A DNA stretch of 64,000 bases from Semisulcospira habei. Taxonomy: Eukaryota; Mollusca; Gastropoda; Semisulcospiridae. Location: NCBI GenBank assembly GCA_036245525.1, contig BTPG01000004.1, forward strand, positions 233,199,864 through 233,263,863, given 5' to 3'. This document shows positions 55,500 to 64,000 of the stretch, one piece after another (position 1 is the stretch's first letter; each line of letters opens with the position of its first letter). The position numbers were made by a program, and so were the translations under genes. The notes beneath the pieces are model-generated. The model did not search any database. It was not told the origin of the DNA and was given only the letters and a program-made list of their open reading frames with translations.

Positions 55500-56660
55500 G
55501 AGGTGGCAGATGCACATTGATAATGTCTGTAAAACGGTCTCTAGAACTGTCTTTATGTTATCGAAATTAAAGTATTACACAGATAATGAAACTAGAAAAT
55601 TGTTCAGTAAAGGCTGTTCTTAATTAAGCGAACCTTAGTGCGCGAACTCTAACGATCTAGAGTTCACGATCTCGGGCGAACCAGGTTGGTTCTTAATTGG
55701 ACGATCTAAAGATACGTCGAACCTAGTTCGAAGTAGTTCACGAACCTCGGCAAACCATAGTTCGGAAAACGTTCGCTCGACATGTCGAGCGATCCAAGGT
55801 GAACCTTTTCTCTGATTGGTCAAAACTTTTACCCTCTTCTGCGTTGGAGATAAAAAGATAGTCACCGATACAAACAACTATGGCGGACAGTGATATATCA
55901 CTCGGGCGAAGAACAAGACCTATTTTATTGATTTGTGGGAGGCGCAACGCTGTTTCTGGGATCGCTACTGCAAGGAGTACAAAAACAAGAATCGTTCAAA
56001 ACGCGAAGCGGCATAGCGGCAGCCATTTTGAACATCTTTGCAGACAGTAAGTACGTCGAATCAAGCACTTCAGTTAAGAAAGAGAACAATGGCAATCCTG
56101 GTTTGCTAAAGTTCGCCTAGGTTCATTCAAACTCAATTAAGAAACAAACCAAAAGACTGCCGATGTTCTCCGATCTAGGTTTACCGATCAAGAGTTCGTC
56201 CAATTAAAAACAGCTCTAATGCACACATCGTGTCACATATAAACTACGCATCGACGATGTGGGATTGTTGCAGGGGTGTCCATTTAAAAGGACTAAATTC
56301 TTTACAGAGGAGAATGGCAAAATTAATTCTTTTTGACCCGCACTTGACGACCGAGGAAAAACTGAATAAAGCTGGATTCCTACCGCTCCAAAATCACTTT
56401 AAATTTAACAAAGGGGTACTAATGTTTAAAGTGTGGAACCATAGTGCTTCAAAATATGTAACATAGCTGTTTAAAAATCAAATTCCTGCTATGGGAATAT
56501 GAGGGTCTTTATCTTGTTCCAAAACCCCGAATAGATATATCTAAATCTACTTTGTCATTTGCGGGTTCCACACTGTGGAACTCAATCCCACATCATGTTA
56601 AAGCCACTCCGACATTATCTCGTTTCAAAACAAGACTTTATAGATACGTGACATCACTCA
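55500..56660 (+). pseudogene. CR1 ORF2 C-terminal remnant, split by a DNA transposon
   Basis: The left piece (55505-55607) reads a thumb-region segment ending RKLFSN. The right piece resumes in the same frame at 56220 with HINYASTMWDCC, LILFDPHLTTEEKL and FLPLQNHFKFNKGV, then becomes frameshifted (PNRYI, GFHTVELN) to about 56660. The element at 55611-56216 interrupts it. Skipping the element and one TAA copy keeps the reading frame exactly. Confidence 0.82.
55611..56216. mobile_element. PIF/Harbinger-like DNA transposon, 606 bp, with MADF-like remnant
   Basis: The terminal inverted repeats are imperfect: left AGGCTGTTCTTAATT, right (reverse complement) GAGCTGTTTTTAATT. A 3-bp TAA duplication flanks it (55608-55610, 56217-56219), the size and sequence typical of PIF/Harbinger. 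Many short GTTCG/CGAAC motifs fill the arms. Inside, an ATG (about 55879) begins MADSDIS, and after a frame change IDLWEAQRCFWDRYCKEYKN can be read (55927-55986). This resembles a MADF (Adf-1/SANT-like) DNA-binding domain such as accompanies Harbinger transposases. No transposase is present, so it is a non-autonomous derivative. The domain call is by eye. Confidence 0.75.
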
Positions 56661-56722
56661 AATAACAATATCTAGTCATACGTAGACACAGGAATGTAGC
56701 GTATATTCTAACAATAATGTGT

Positions 56723-56862
56723 ATGTGCGTGTGTGTGTGTGTGTGTGTTGCGATCGGCCACATGGGTTGCGATCGGCCACATGGGTTGCGATTGGCCACA
56801 TGGGTTGCGATCGGCCACATGGGTTGCGATCGGCCACATGGGTTGCGATCGGCCACATGGGC
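56723..56862 (+). repeat. (GT)n and 19-bp tandem repeat, 6 units
   Basis: After a short GT tract, GTTGCGATCGGCCACATGG repeats about six times from 56748. One unit has GATTGG in place of GATCGG. Confidence 0.95.
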
Positions 56863-57537
56863 AACTGAACCCTGAGAGAATCACAAGACATCACCACGTA
56901 TTTTCAAAAGTAAAATTTCTACTTTTCCGTGTTCCACCATAGTATTCACAGCCTGACTCCATCGCGTGTACTGACTTACATTTGGTCTGCTAACTTGGAT
57001 CGTAGATATGTCAGTTAGTTCGTGCTAAACTGGAGCGTAGATTAGATCTGTCAGTTGTGTGTGAACTGAGCTGGCATGCATGCTGACCCCGTCTGGCTGT
57101 GAGAGTGAGTGAGAGACGCCTCACCGATGTAAACAGACTGGTACTAGCAGAAGTTTTCAGGGGGGAGGGGGGGGGGGGGGGAAGGGACTTTTTTAGACAG
57201 ACTTCAGAAAGTGTACTGATGAATGCCCCGCGTGAGAATTCGTTTTAGAGACTCAGTAGCGGGATATGCCCACATGTAGTTATGGCATCACCCATCATTT
57301 CAGACTGTAAACACGAACAAACTGATATTACCATCGGAAAGAGCGCATAAAAATGTGTGGTAGTGCAAAATTTCAAAACTCTACCTTTTATGTTTTATTA
57401 AATATCACAACTTGATTTGGCGAAAATGAGACGATTTGCGCATGTCATAAAATGCTAAGTTTAGGGTTTAAAAAAAAACACACTACATAATCTCTTGACG
57501 GACAATATTCCCACTTGTTGTACTGATTACCTACTGT
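56863..57537. other. Unassigned spacer
   Basis: Poly-G at about 57163-57180. No gene recognised. Confidence 0.5.
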
Positions 57538-58090
57538 GTACTGATTAAACCCAAAACCTACTGTGTATCTACTGTGTACTGATTAAACCTACAACCTACT
57601 GTGTGCTCATTAAACCCAATAACTACTGTGTGCTCATTAAACCCAATAACTCATTAAACCCAATAACTACTGTGTGCTCATTAAACCCAATAACTACTGT
57701 GCGCTCATTAAACCCAATAACTACTGTGTGCTCATTAAACCCAATAACTACTGTGCGCTCATTAAACCCAATAACTACTGTGCGCTCATTAAACCCAATA
57801 ACTACTGTGTGCTCATTAAACCCAATAACTACTGTGTGCTCATTAAACCCAATAACTACTGTGTGCTCATTAAACCCAATAACTACTGTGCGCTCATTAA
57901 ACCCAATAACTACTGTTTGCTCATTAAACCCAATAACTACTGTGTGCTCATTAAACCCAATAACTATTGTGCGCTCATTAAACCCAATAACTACTGTGTG
58001 CTCATTAAACCCACAACCTACTGTGTGCTCATTAAACCCAATACCTACTGTGTACTGATTACACCCAATACCCACTTTGTACTGATTATT
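57538..58090 (+). repeat. 27-bp satellite, about 17 units plus diverged ends
   Basis: The unit is ATTAAACCCAATAACTACTG plus TGTGCTC. Central units are nearly identical, with TGTG/TGCG variants. Outer units (57538-57600 and 58010-58090) have GTACTGATTA in place of GTGCTCATTA. Open frames on both strands again follow from a period divisible by three. Confidence 0.95.
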
Positions 58091-58220
58091 TTACAGCTCT
58101 AGGTAGGGTATACTTAAGAAGATATGCCATCCTAACAATAGCGCGCTTTACTATGCTAGCAGACTACACTCGCGCTCTTTCAGTGAAGCACCCGTTGCAT
58201 TCTTGCCGGACCTCGACTAA

Positions 58221-58290
58221 AGGGGCGGAGCCAGATACAAAATGGGCGGGTCTAGCGTGACGTGGACGTGTCTGTCGATGTGTATAAATA
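58221..58290 (+). promoter_or_regulatory. Candidate pol II promoter: two GC boxes and a TATA box
   Basis: GGGGCGGAGC at 58222-58231, GGGCGGG at 58244-58250 and TATAAATA at 58283-58290. This places a start near 58315, about 105 bp before the ATG of the signal-peptide exon. A good splice donor (CA|GTAAGTAAG at 58367) lies in the leader, so a 5' UTR intron is possible, although no matching acceptor is seen before the ATG. Confidence 0.7.
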
Positions 58291-58419
58291 CCTGTAAAAG
58301 CCGGAGTCCTGTTTGTTAGTCCCCGATCACTTTAGTGCCAACGGGACAAGAAACTTGAATTAGTCAGTAAGTAAGTCCTGTTGGTTGTGTACGCGCTGGG
58401 CTCCGTTCCTGTCCTCACA

Positions 58420-58497
58420 ATGTCACGCTTGGCCGCACGCCTTATTGTCGTTCTCCTTCTGCGGCAAGCCGACGGCGCGCCCGCTTCATTTTACAAG
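58420..58497 (+). CDS. First coding exon of a putative secreted-protein gene
   Basis: ATG in CACAATG context opens 26 codons, MSRLAARLIVVLLLRQADGA then PASFYK, and the exon ends AAG|GTGTGT, a usable donor in phase 0. The peptide has a basic n-region, a hydrophobic core (LIVVLLL) and a plausible cleavage after ADG or GA, as in a signal peptide. It sits 130 bp downstream of a TATA box. I do not recognise the protein. The downstream exons at 62211 and 63880 probably belong to the same gene, but the exon-exon phase between this exon and 62211 does not match directly, so at least one further exon is expected in between. Confidence 0.65.
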
Positions 58498-58622
58498 GTG
58501 TGTTGATGACGGTTTGGTCAAACCTGGTGATATCATCGCAGGCATCCTACGTGGGACGTGGGCATACCTCCTGCTGGGCCCACCCTTCGGTTATGTTCAG
58601 TTGACTGTTTGAGTTCTTGCAG

Positions 58623-58651
58623 CTCAGTGGTAGGGAGGCTCACGAGTACAG
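58623..58651 (+). other. Possible small second exon
   Basis: A strong acceptor (TTTGAGTTCTTGCAG) ends at 58622. Read in phase 0 from exon 1, the sequence gives LSGREAHEY then CAG|GTCACA, a mediocre donor at 58652. If unspliced, the frame runs 37 codons to a stop. This is weak evidence and conjectural. Confidence 0.25.
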
Positions 58652-58768
58652 GTCACACATCATATGGACTGACCCCTATCATGCTGAGGCTAAAAACTTC
58701 ACATCTGTCCACTGCCATATGCACGCTACATTATAGTACTTACAGATAAAGCTATAGACCAATGGCTT

Positions 58769-58840
58769 TAGTTCAAGGGTGGTGCCGGAATAGCTTGGCG
58801 CCTAGAGGCGCCAAGCTATTCTGGCACCACCCTTGAACTA
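58769..58840. repeat. Palindromic foldback element, copy 2 (best copy)
   Basis: Two 34-nt arms (58769-58802 and 58807-58840) around a TAGA loop, complementary except at one position. The arm reads TAGTTCAAGGGTGGTGCC, then G/A, then GAATAGCTTGGCGCC. It lies within the presumed first intron of the secreted-protein gene. Confidence 0.95.
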
Positions 58841-59600
58841 TTTTAGTGAAACTTAGTTTACACATTTGTGTATTCCGAATGATAAGGGGTGAAGACGCCT
58901 TTTGAAGAACGCCGGCACTGTCGGCACAGTAAGTCAGATGTGTGAGGATGATTTATATGTGTTCTATACATGTATCGCTACAGTCCTGCAAAATTTGAAG
59001 CGGTTAGGATAATAAATGTGAAAATTACGGGATTCCGAAAATAGACACACCCTATCACTGCGGAATATCATCAGTCCAAATCTGAATCAGTCGGTCCAAT
59101 CACAAAACTCACTTGGACAGAGAAACTGAGGGGCAATAACCAGGGACTGATCATCATGCACAAATACATTTTGATCCCAGTTTGAGCCCATACAGCATCT
59201 CCATTTGAATTTGTTCACTGCATTTGGCTCTGTAAGTAGACGTAGAACATATACACACTGTACGATTACGCAGCTGAAATACTTGCTTTCCATTTGGTAA
59301 AAGCGTTATGCTGCAGTCAAGTAGGTCAGTTGTTAAACGCCTACTTGGACCCCAAACAATATTTTTACCTGCCTCGCATCCTACAAAGCGCACGGTGGAT
59401 GTTTTGTTGGGTTTCCTGTGTTTTATGATGCTATATTCAAACTGCAAACATAACTAGAACTATGTCTACATTATTTCAATGTTTCGTGCTTGCCATCAAA
59501 AATGTGTCCATGTCCAAATTTGACAAATCAGCATTTTATCTATTTCGGAATATGACATCATGAACATGCTATTAAATTCGCCCCACCGCGACCCGTCCTA
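58841..59600. other. Presumed intron, unassigned
   Basis: No repeat or conserved frame recognised. Confidence 0.4.
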
Positions 59601-59619
59601 AAAAGTCCCTTCTATAAAT

Positions 59620-60186
59620 AGAAGGGACTTAAAAATACGGACTCAAATGGGGATCAGCCGCTTTTTGTACTGCCGTTTTCTTGTCAACGCGTAGCTTAAT
59701 TAAACACGATGGGATCCCAGCCCAAAGTTGTTCCTATTTTCAAGCTTATCCTTCTGATCCATCTCCTTCTACTCTAACCCACCCTCTGATTCACACACAC
59801 ACAGGCACACAGAACGAAAGACGGACACACATCGATTCCCGCCATTCGTAAGCTCTATGGTCTGGCCTAGCATAGATATGTTGAAGAAAAATAATAGCAC
59901 GAGCAGCGAAATGACGTCACTTCAAGCTTCACGTCATGGCATCATTAGTCCCATGACGCCGTGTTCATAGTGACGTCTCGATGTTATACGTCACTCATCG
60001 CAGTACTTACATTTTACGTATTAGAGGATCAAACTTTGCAATTTTCTTGCTGATTTTTACACTTATGGCTTACAGGTCACAATTTGACCTAATATTACCT
60101 GAGAGCCGGGACAAACCGCAGGCTTATGCAAACGCTGTTTACGAAAGATCATGCAGGTATTAAAGAGAAGATAGTTTATTTCGTAA

Positions 60187-60258
<72 letters not shown>

Positions 60259-60820
60259 GTTATGTTAGCTGTTTTACAAATAACTCCGAAAAAGTGGTGC
60301 AGAAACTTGTTTGATTTTCACACCAAGGGCATACAGGTCACAATTGAGCTAATCGACCCGACAGCCGAGACAAACTGTACGGCTTATGTAAATACCGTAT
60401 ATGAAAAATTATGCGATTATTAAGGAGAATATTGTTTTTTTCCGTGAAAAATATGCAATTGTTTTAATCCCAAATAATTTGTGAAATTATCCCCAAAAGT
60501 TGAATATATTTTTTTTTTTCAAAATATCTTTAATTCTCACTCAAAATGTTCTAGGGGTACAATGCTGCTTAACGAACTCGTTCAATATCTTCCTTTTATT
60601 TAGCTATATCCAAAATAGCTAGTACAAATAAGAAAAAAATACAGACTCCAGTGTGGATCAACCGGTTTTTGTGAAAAGGCCAATTTCTCGCCAATGAGCA
60701 TCTTAATAATACAAAATAAAAATAAAAATAATAAAGAAAACTGCCTAGAGATTGCTCTTTTAGGTACAATATCGTACAATTTCAAGCTTGTCCGTCCTCA
60801 AACGCGGGCTCTAGTCGCTG

Positions 60821-60916
<96 letters not shown>

Positions 60917-61010
60917 GGCATTGGCGCCAAAAGGACGCTATCTAGCAAGGTTTGCGTAGCAAGAAGTGACGTCATTTTCATCTTGTTACTTCTTGGCCAG
61001 AATTCGGGGC
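59620..61010. repeat. Diverged duplication with embedded microsatellites
   Basis: Two modules each occur twice. A: AAGGGACTTAAAAATACGGA...TTTCAAGCTTATCC (59624-59760) and AATACAGACTCCAGTGTGG...TTTCAAGCTTGTCC (60639-60795), each followed by a CA tract. B: CATACAGGTCACAATTGAGC-type text with a TAT...CAGGTATTAAAGAGAA end (60055-60180), repeated at 60313-60440. Microsatellites: (AAT)n at 60187-60258 and (CA)n at 60823-60911. Non-coding. Confidence 0.75.
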
Positions 61011-61186
61011 CCGCCCGACACATGGTGTGCATGCTCCGGAATGCGCTCCGACCAGCCCCATTTTAAATACGGTAGACAAAAACTACACAACATATCCGCA
61101 AAATTCTTTTTGACGGTCAGACAGTAAGTATTTGTTTAGCAACGTCTATCGATATGAGTGGATTGAACCAACACTTATTTTTTCAC

Positions 61187-61553
61187 AAGTGTCTGAAATG
61201 GGTGCGTTAAGTGTCTGAAATGGGTACGTTAAAAAATGGGAACGTTAAGTGTCTGAAATGGGAACGTTAAGTGTCTGAAATGGGAACGTTAAGTGTCTGA
61301 AATGGGAACGTTAAGTGTCTGAAATGGGAACGTTAAGTGTCTGAAATGGGAACGTTAAGTGTCTGAAATGGGAACGTTAAGTGTCTGAAATGGGAACGTT
61401 AAGTGTCTGAAATGGGAACGTTAAGTGTCTGAAATGGGAGCGTTAAGTGTCTGAAATGGGAACGTTAAAAGTCTGCAATGGGAACGTTAAGTGTCTGAAA
61501 TGGGAACGTTAAGTGATGGAATGGGAACGTTAAGTGTCTGAAATGGGTGCGTT
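61187..61553 (+). repeat. 22-bp satellite, about 16 units
   Basis: GGGAACGTTAAGTGTCTGAA plus AT, with GGGTGCG at the edges and single-base losses (GTGATGGAATG) near the right end. Confidence 0.95.
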
Positions 61554-61617
61554 GTGAAGCGCACAGCGCTGGTAAACGTGAGCCTCTCTATCAGTGGCGG
61601 GGTAGGCACCGTATGTC

Positions 61618-61852
61618 TTGATGATAATGATGATGATAATAATTGTTGTTGTTGTTGTTTGTTGTTGTTATTTGTTATATTTGTTGTTTGTTGCTTGTTT
61701 TTGTTGCTTGTTGTTGTTTGTTGTTGTTTGTTGTTGTTGTTATTATCACTATGAATATTGGACAGATGATGATGATGATGATGATGATGATGATAATGAT
61801 GATTATTGAATAGAACAGATCTCTACTGTTTAATGTCTGTCAGTGATACACG

Positions 61853-61892
<40 letters not shown>

Positions 61893-61960
61893 AATGATAA
61901 TGATGATTATTGAATAGAACAGATCTCTACTGTTTAATGTCTGTCAGTGATACACGTGAT
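61618..61960. repeat. (GTT)n, (GAT)n and a duplicated ~70-bp segment
   Basis: GTT-rich DNA at 61643-61743, (GAT)n at 61765-61795 and 61852-61891. The segment GATTATTGAATAGAACAGAT...GTCAGTGATACACGTGAT appears at 61800-61855 and again at 61905-61960. Confidence 0.92.
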
Positions 61961-62210
61961 AAACACACTTCATCCGCCTGTGGCTTCTGGTCCATACCAG
62001 TGGGCAAATCCTCACCGGGCTGTGTTTAGGTCAAATGCAACCCACGCCGGCCCCAAGTCCGTGTAATGACTTGGCTTTGGTTGATGTCATTTCATTTCTT
62101 TTGTTTTAATTTAGTTTAGTTTACTTTACTATTATCTTGTGTAAAAGTTAATTTGATTTATTTGTTCTTTGTTGTTTCGTGACGTTCTTTTACCCTTTGG
62201 CTTTCGGTAG

Positions 62211-62416
62211 CGGTTTCCTTTTGTCGCGGTGATTCCTTCTGGAATCCTGGCGACACGAAGCACTGCCAACAGCCAAGGTTACGTTTTGTTGGCAAGGTGT
62301 TGCACAAGTCAAGGGGGTCGGTGGGTGTCTTCACGGAGACTCAGGACGGCCCGCTGGAGGTGATCACGCGGCATGGAGCGCCTGTCATGGAAACAGTACA
62401 CCATGGCGCAGGGGAG
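62211..62416 (+). CDS. Putative internal exon of the secreted-protein gene
   Basis: Acceptor-like TTCTTTTACCCTTTGGCTTTCGGTAG ends at 62210, and a strong donor GAG|GTAAGTG begins at 62417. One frame is open throughout (codons from 62213; 68 codons). It contains FCRGDSFWNPGDTKHCQ, GKVLHKSRGSVGVF, and a C-terminal ETVHHGAGE. Features are two cysteines and an RGDS tetrapeptide, a classical integrin-binding sequence if exposed. The exon ends in phase 0. The acceptor is tentative: AG sites further in (for example before CACTGC at 62261) would also keep the frame. I do not recognise the family. Confidence 0.55.
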
Positions 62417-62428
62417 GTAAGTGTGTGA

Positions 62429-62955
62429 TGATGTAGGAACCCAGGGCATGTGATGTAGGAACCCAGGGCATGTGATGTAGGAACCCAGGGCAGGTGATGT
62501 AGGAACCCAGGGCGGGTGTGACTGGGCCATACCTCTATGGCTCTTGGCCATACCTCTACCCTAGAAAGGCTAACGACTTCAGTCCAGTTTTGTGAAACGC
62601 GCGATATTTATTTCACCACAATGAAAACCTAGCTTTTCACAAAATGAACGTGGTGCCTGTGTCAGCGTGGTGCCTGTGTCAGCGTGGTGCCTGTGTCAGC
62701 GTGGTGCCTGTGTCAGCGTGGTGCCTGTGTCAGCGTGGTGCCTGTGTCAGCGTGTGGCCTCACGAAACGACCTAGCTCCTTCACACACGGTGTGCCCATG
62801 GTATACGTGCGATCGTGTGGCCGTGTGGTCGTGTGGCCGTGTGGCCGTGTGGCCGTGTGGCCATGTATTCGTGCGGCCGTGTGGCCGTGTGGTCATGTGG
62901 TCGTGTGGCCGTGTGGCCGTGTGACCGTGTGGCCGTGTGGCCGTGTGACCGTGTC
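62429..62955 (+). repeat. Intronic minisatellite cluster (22-, 17- and 9-bp units)
   Basis: 22-bp GATGTAGGAACCCAGGGCAT-type units x4 (62434-62518), starting only about 17 bp after the exon donor. 17-bp GTGGTGCCTGTGTCAGC x6 (62650-62752). 9-bp GTGTGGCCG-like units (62812-62955). Confidence 0.92.
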
Positions 62956-63133
62956 TTCCTCTTTGCCTCGCCTCTCGGGCTTTACCGACCCTCTAGAACA
63001 CTTGCGTCCGCCAGGTTTAGCAGTGACGTAGCTCAGTTACAATATGTCTGTTGTATGTCTTTAGCCCACTACAGCCTGACGATGATTGTCCTATGAAGGC
63101 TACATTATAGAGTAGGAGACAGGTCAACCATTT

Positions 63134-63210
63134 TAGTTCAAGGGTGGTGCCAGAAAAATGTGGCGCCTCAGGCGCCAAACTATTCTGGCACCACCATTCC
63201 ATATCCTAGT
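63134..63210. repeat. Palindromic foldback element, copy 3
   Basis: The left arm at 63134-63167 ends GGCGCC, a TCA loop follows, and the right arm from 63171 begins GGCGCCAAACTATTCTGGCA. Both arms carry the family core but the outer right arm has decayed (CCACCATTCCATATCCTA). Confidence 0.88.
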
Positions 63211-63370
63211 CAAATTAATTCAAGCAGTAGTGTTTCAGGATGAAAAGGTTTAACAAGCACAAACAATCGTACCAATTTCATCTCCTCTCCAACCCCAACC
63301 CCCACCCCCCTTACCCTCCTCCCCCGTTTTGCTTAAATGTTTTTGACAGTCAAGCCTCCCCGTAATCTCT

Positions 63371-63371
<1 letters not shown>

Positions 63372-63430
<59 letters not shown>

Positions 63431-63598
63431 CGTGCGTGCGTACGGGCGTGTGTGTATTAAGTGTGTGTGCGTGCATGCGTGCGTGCGGGTGTATGTGTGT
63501 GTGTGTGTGTGTGTGCGTGCGAATGTGTGTGTGTGTATGTGTGTGCGTGTGTGCGAATGTGTGTGTGTGTGGTGTGTGGTGTGTGTATGTGTGTGTTA
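63372..63598. repeat. GT-rich microsatellite
   Basis: (GT)n with GTGCGTGC and GTGTATGT interruptions. A C/T-rich stretch (63278-63330) precedes it. Confidence 0.96.
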
Positions 63599-63745
63599 GA
63601 CATTATAACTAAAAGCCGTTAGGTCTAAAGTCACAGGCCACACAGCATTATTAACCCATTGTATCCTAGGGTCGCGGTGCCCACATTCAACGTTGTCCTC
63701 CAAAGACTGCGCGGCGTGTCAAAGGACAATTTATTCCACCACGGT

Positions 63746-63823
63746 CCCTCAAAGGTGGTGCCAGGTTAGCTTGGCGCCTAGAGGCAGTACTATATCAGCA
63801 CCCTTGAACTATCATGGTCGACC
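63746..63823. repeat. Palindromic foldback element, copy 4 (decayed)
   Basis: It contains CTCAAAGGTGGTGCCAGGTT, then AGCTTGGCGCCTAGAGGC, then a damaged right arm (AGTACTATATCAGCACCCTT) and GAACTATCATGGTCGACC. The last block matches the outer arm of copy 1. Confidence 0.8.
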
Positions 63824-63879
63824 CGTATGGTGTTGTAGTGAGACGTGGCTGAATGGTTGTGTGGCGCTTTCTATTACAG

Positions 63880-63903
63880 GGGCTGGAGTTGGACGACGGC
63901 GTG
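63880..63903 (+). CDS. Putative 24-nt microexon
   Basis: A strong acceptor (GCGCTTTCTATTACAG) ends at 63879 and a consensus donor GTAAGT begins at 63904, enclosing exactly eight codons, GLELDDGV, in phase 0 at both ends. This matches the phase-0 donor of the exon at 62416 and would append to ...HHGAGE. The intron beyond consists of (TC)n to the window edge. It could instead be a chance splice-site pair, though the phase agreement argues for it. Confidence 0.55.

Positions 63904-63908
<5 letters not shown>

Positions 63909-64000
<92 letters not shown>
63909..64000. repeat. (TC)n microsatellite at window edge
   Basis: A TC tract beginning immediately at the donor site of the microexon and running off the window. 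Confidence 0.98.

Noticed and set aside
57603..58102. Three overlapping ORFs of 142-151 codons
   Set aside because: They come from a 27-bp satellite, with the same period effect on both strands.

Overview
This window looks like repeat-rich nuclear DNA from an animal. It has no bacterial gene organisation, operons, tRNA or rRNA genes. It is crowded with non-LTR retrotransposons (LINEs), solo LTRs, minisatellites and very long (TC)n, (GT)n, (AT)n and (ATT)n tracts. One short stretch at the right end has eukaryotic promoter and splice signals. A mollusc, perhaps a gastropod, would fit, but that is an inference from overall character and not a proven assignment.

Layout. 0-6 kb: a palindromic element, a compound repeat unit (48-bp and 32-bp arrays) holding a solo LTR, then a 37-unit 32-bp satellite. 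7-9.6 kb: a decayed L2/CR1-like LINE inside a 16-bp minisatellite. 10-22.6 kb: a nearly intact CR1-type LINE (copy A). Its ORF1 has a GDS/SGNH-esterase domain and its ORF2 is endonuclease-reverse transcriptase (EN-RT). A 1.64-kb solo LTR lies between the ORFs, and a 3.93-kb antisense LINE (LINE-B) splits ORF2. Both insertions have clean target-site duplications (TSDs), and removing LINE-B restores one ORF2 frame. 22.6-26.7 kb: a truncated CR1 between two (TC)n tracts, then a second copy of the compound unit with a different solo LTR. 26.7-31.3 kb: LINE-B pieces, pieces of that LTR family, and 37-, 30- and 21-bp arrays. 31.3-36.2 kb: an I-type LINE (RT plus RNase H) carrying a nested RTE-like fragment, then a GC-rich homopolymer-rich tract. 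36.2-39.2 kb: a 53-bp satellite split by a second RTE-like copy. 40.6-47.5 kb: a second CR1 (copy B) with frameshifts. 47.5-58 kb: LINE scraps, satellites, a 686-bp higher-order repeat, and a PIF/Harbinger-like DNA transposon inside a CR1 remnant.

58.2-64 kb holds the only candidate cellular gene: GC boxes, a TATA box, a first exon encoding a signal peptide, a cysteine- and RGDS-containing downstream exon, and a 24-nt microexon with consensus splice sites. It runs off the right edge. Three of the window's four copies of a palindromic GGTGCC/GGCGCC hairpin family lie in its presumed introns.

The strongest second-look items are the hairpin family, the two reciprocally empty solo-LTR sites, the 53-bp satellite with two stem-loops per unit, the head-to-tail LINE-(TC)n chains, and the microexon gene. 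All comparisons were made by eye. Boundaries without a TSD are approximate, and LINE clade names come from motif recognition, not a tree.
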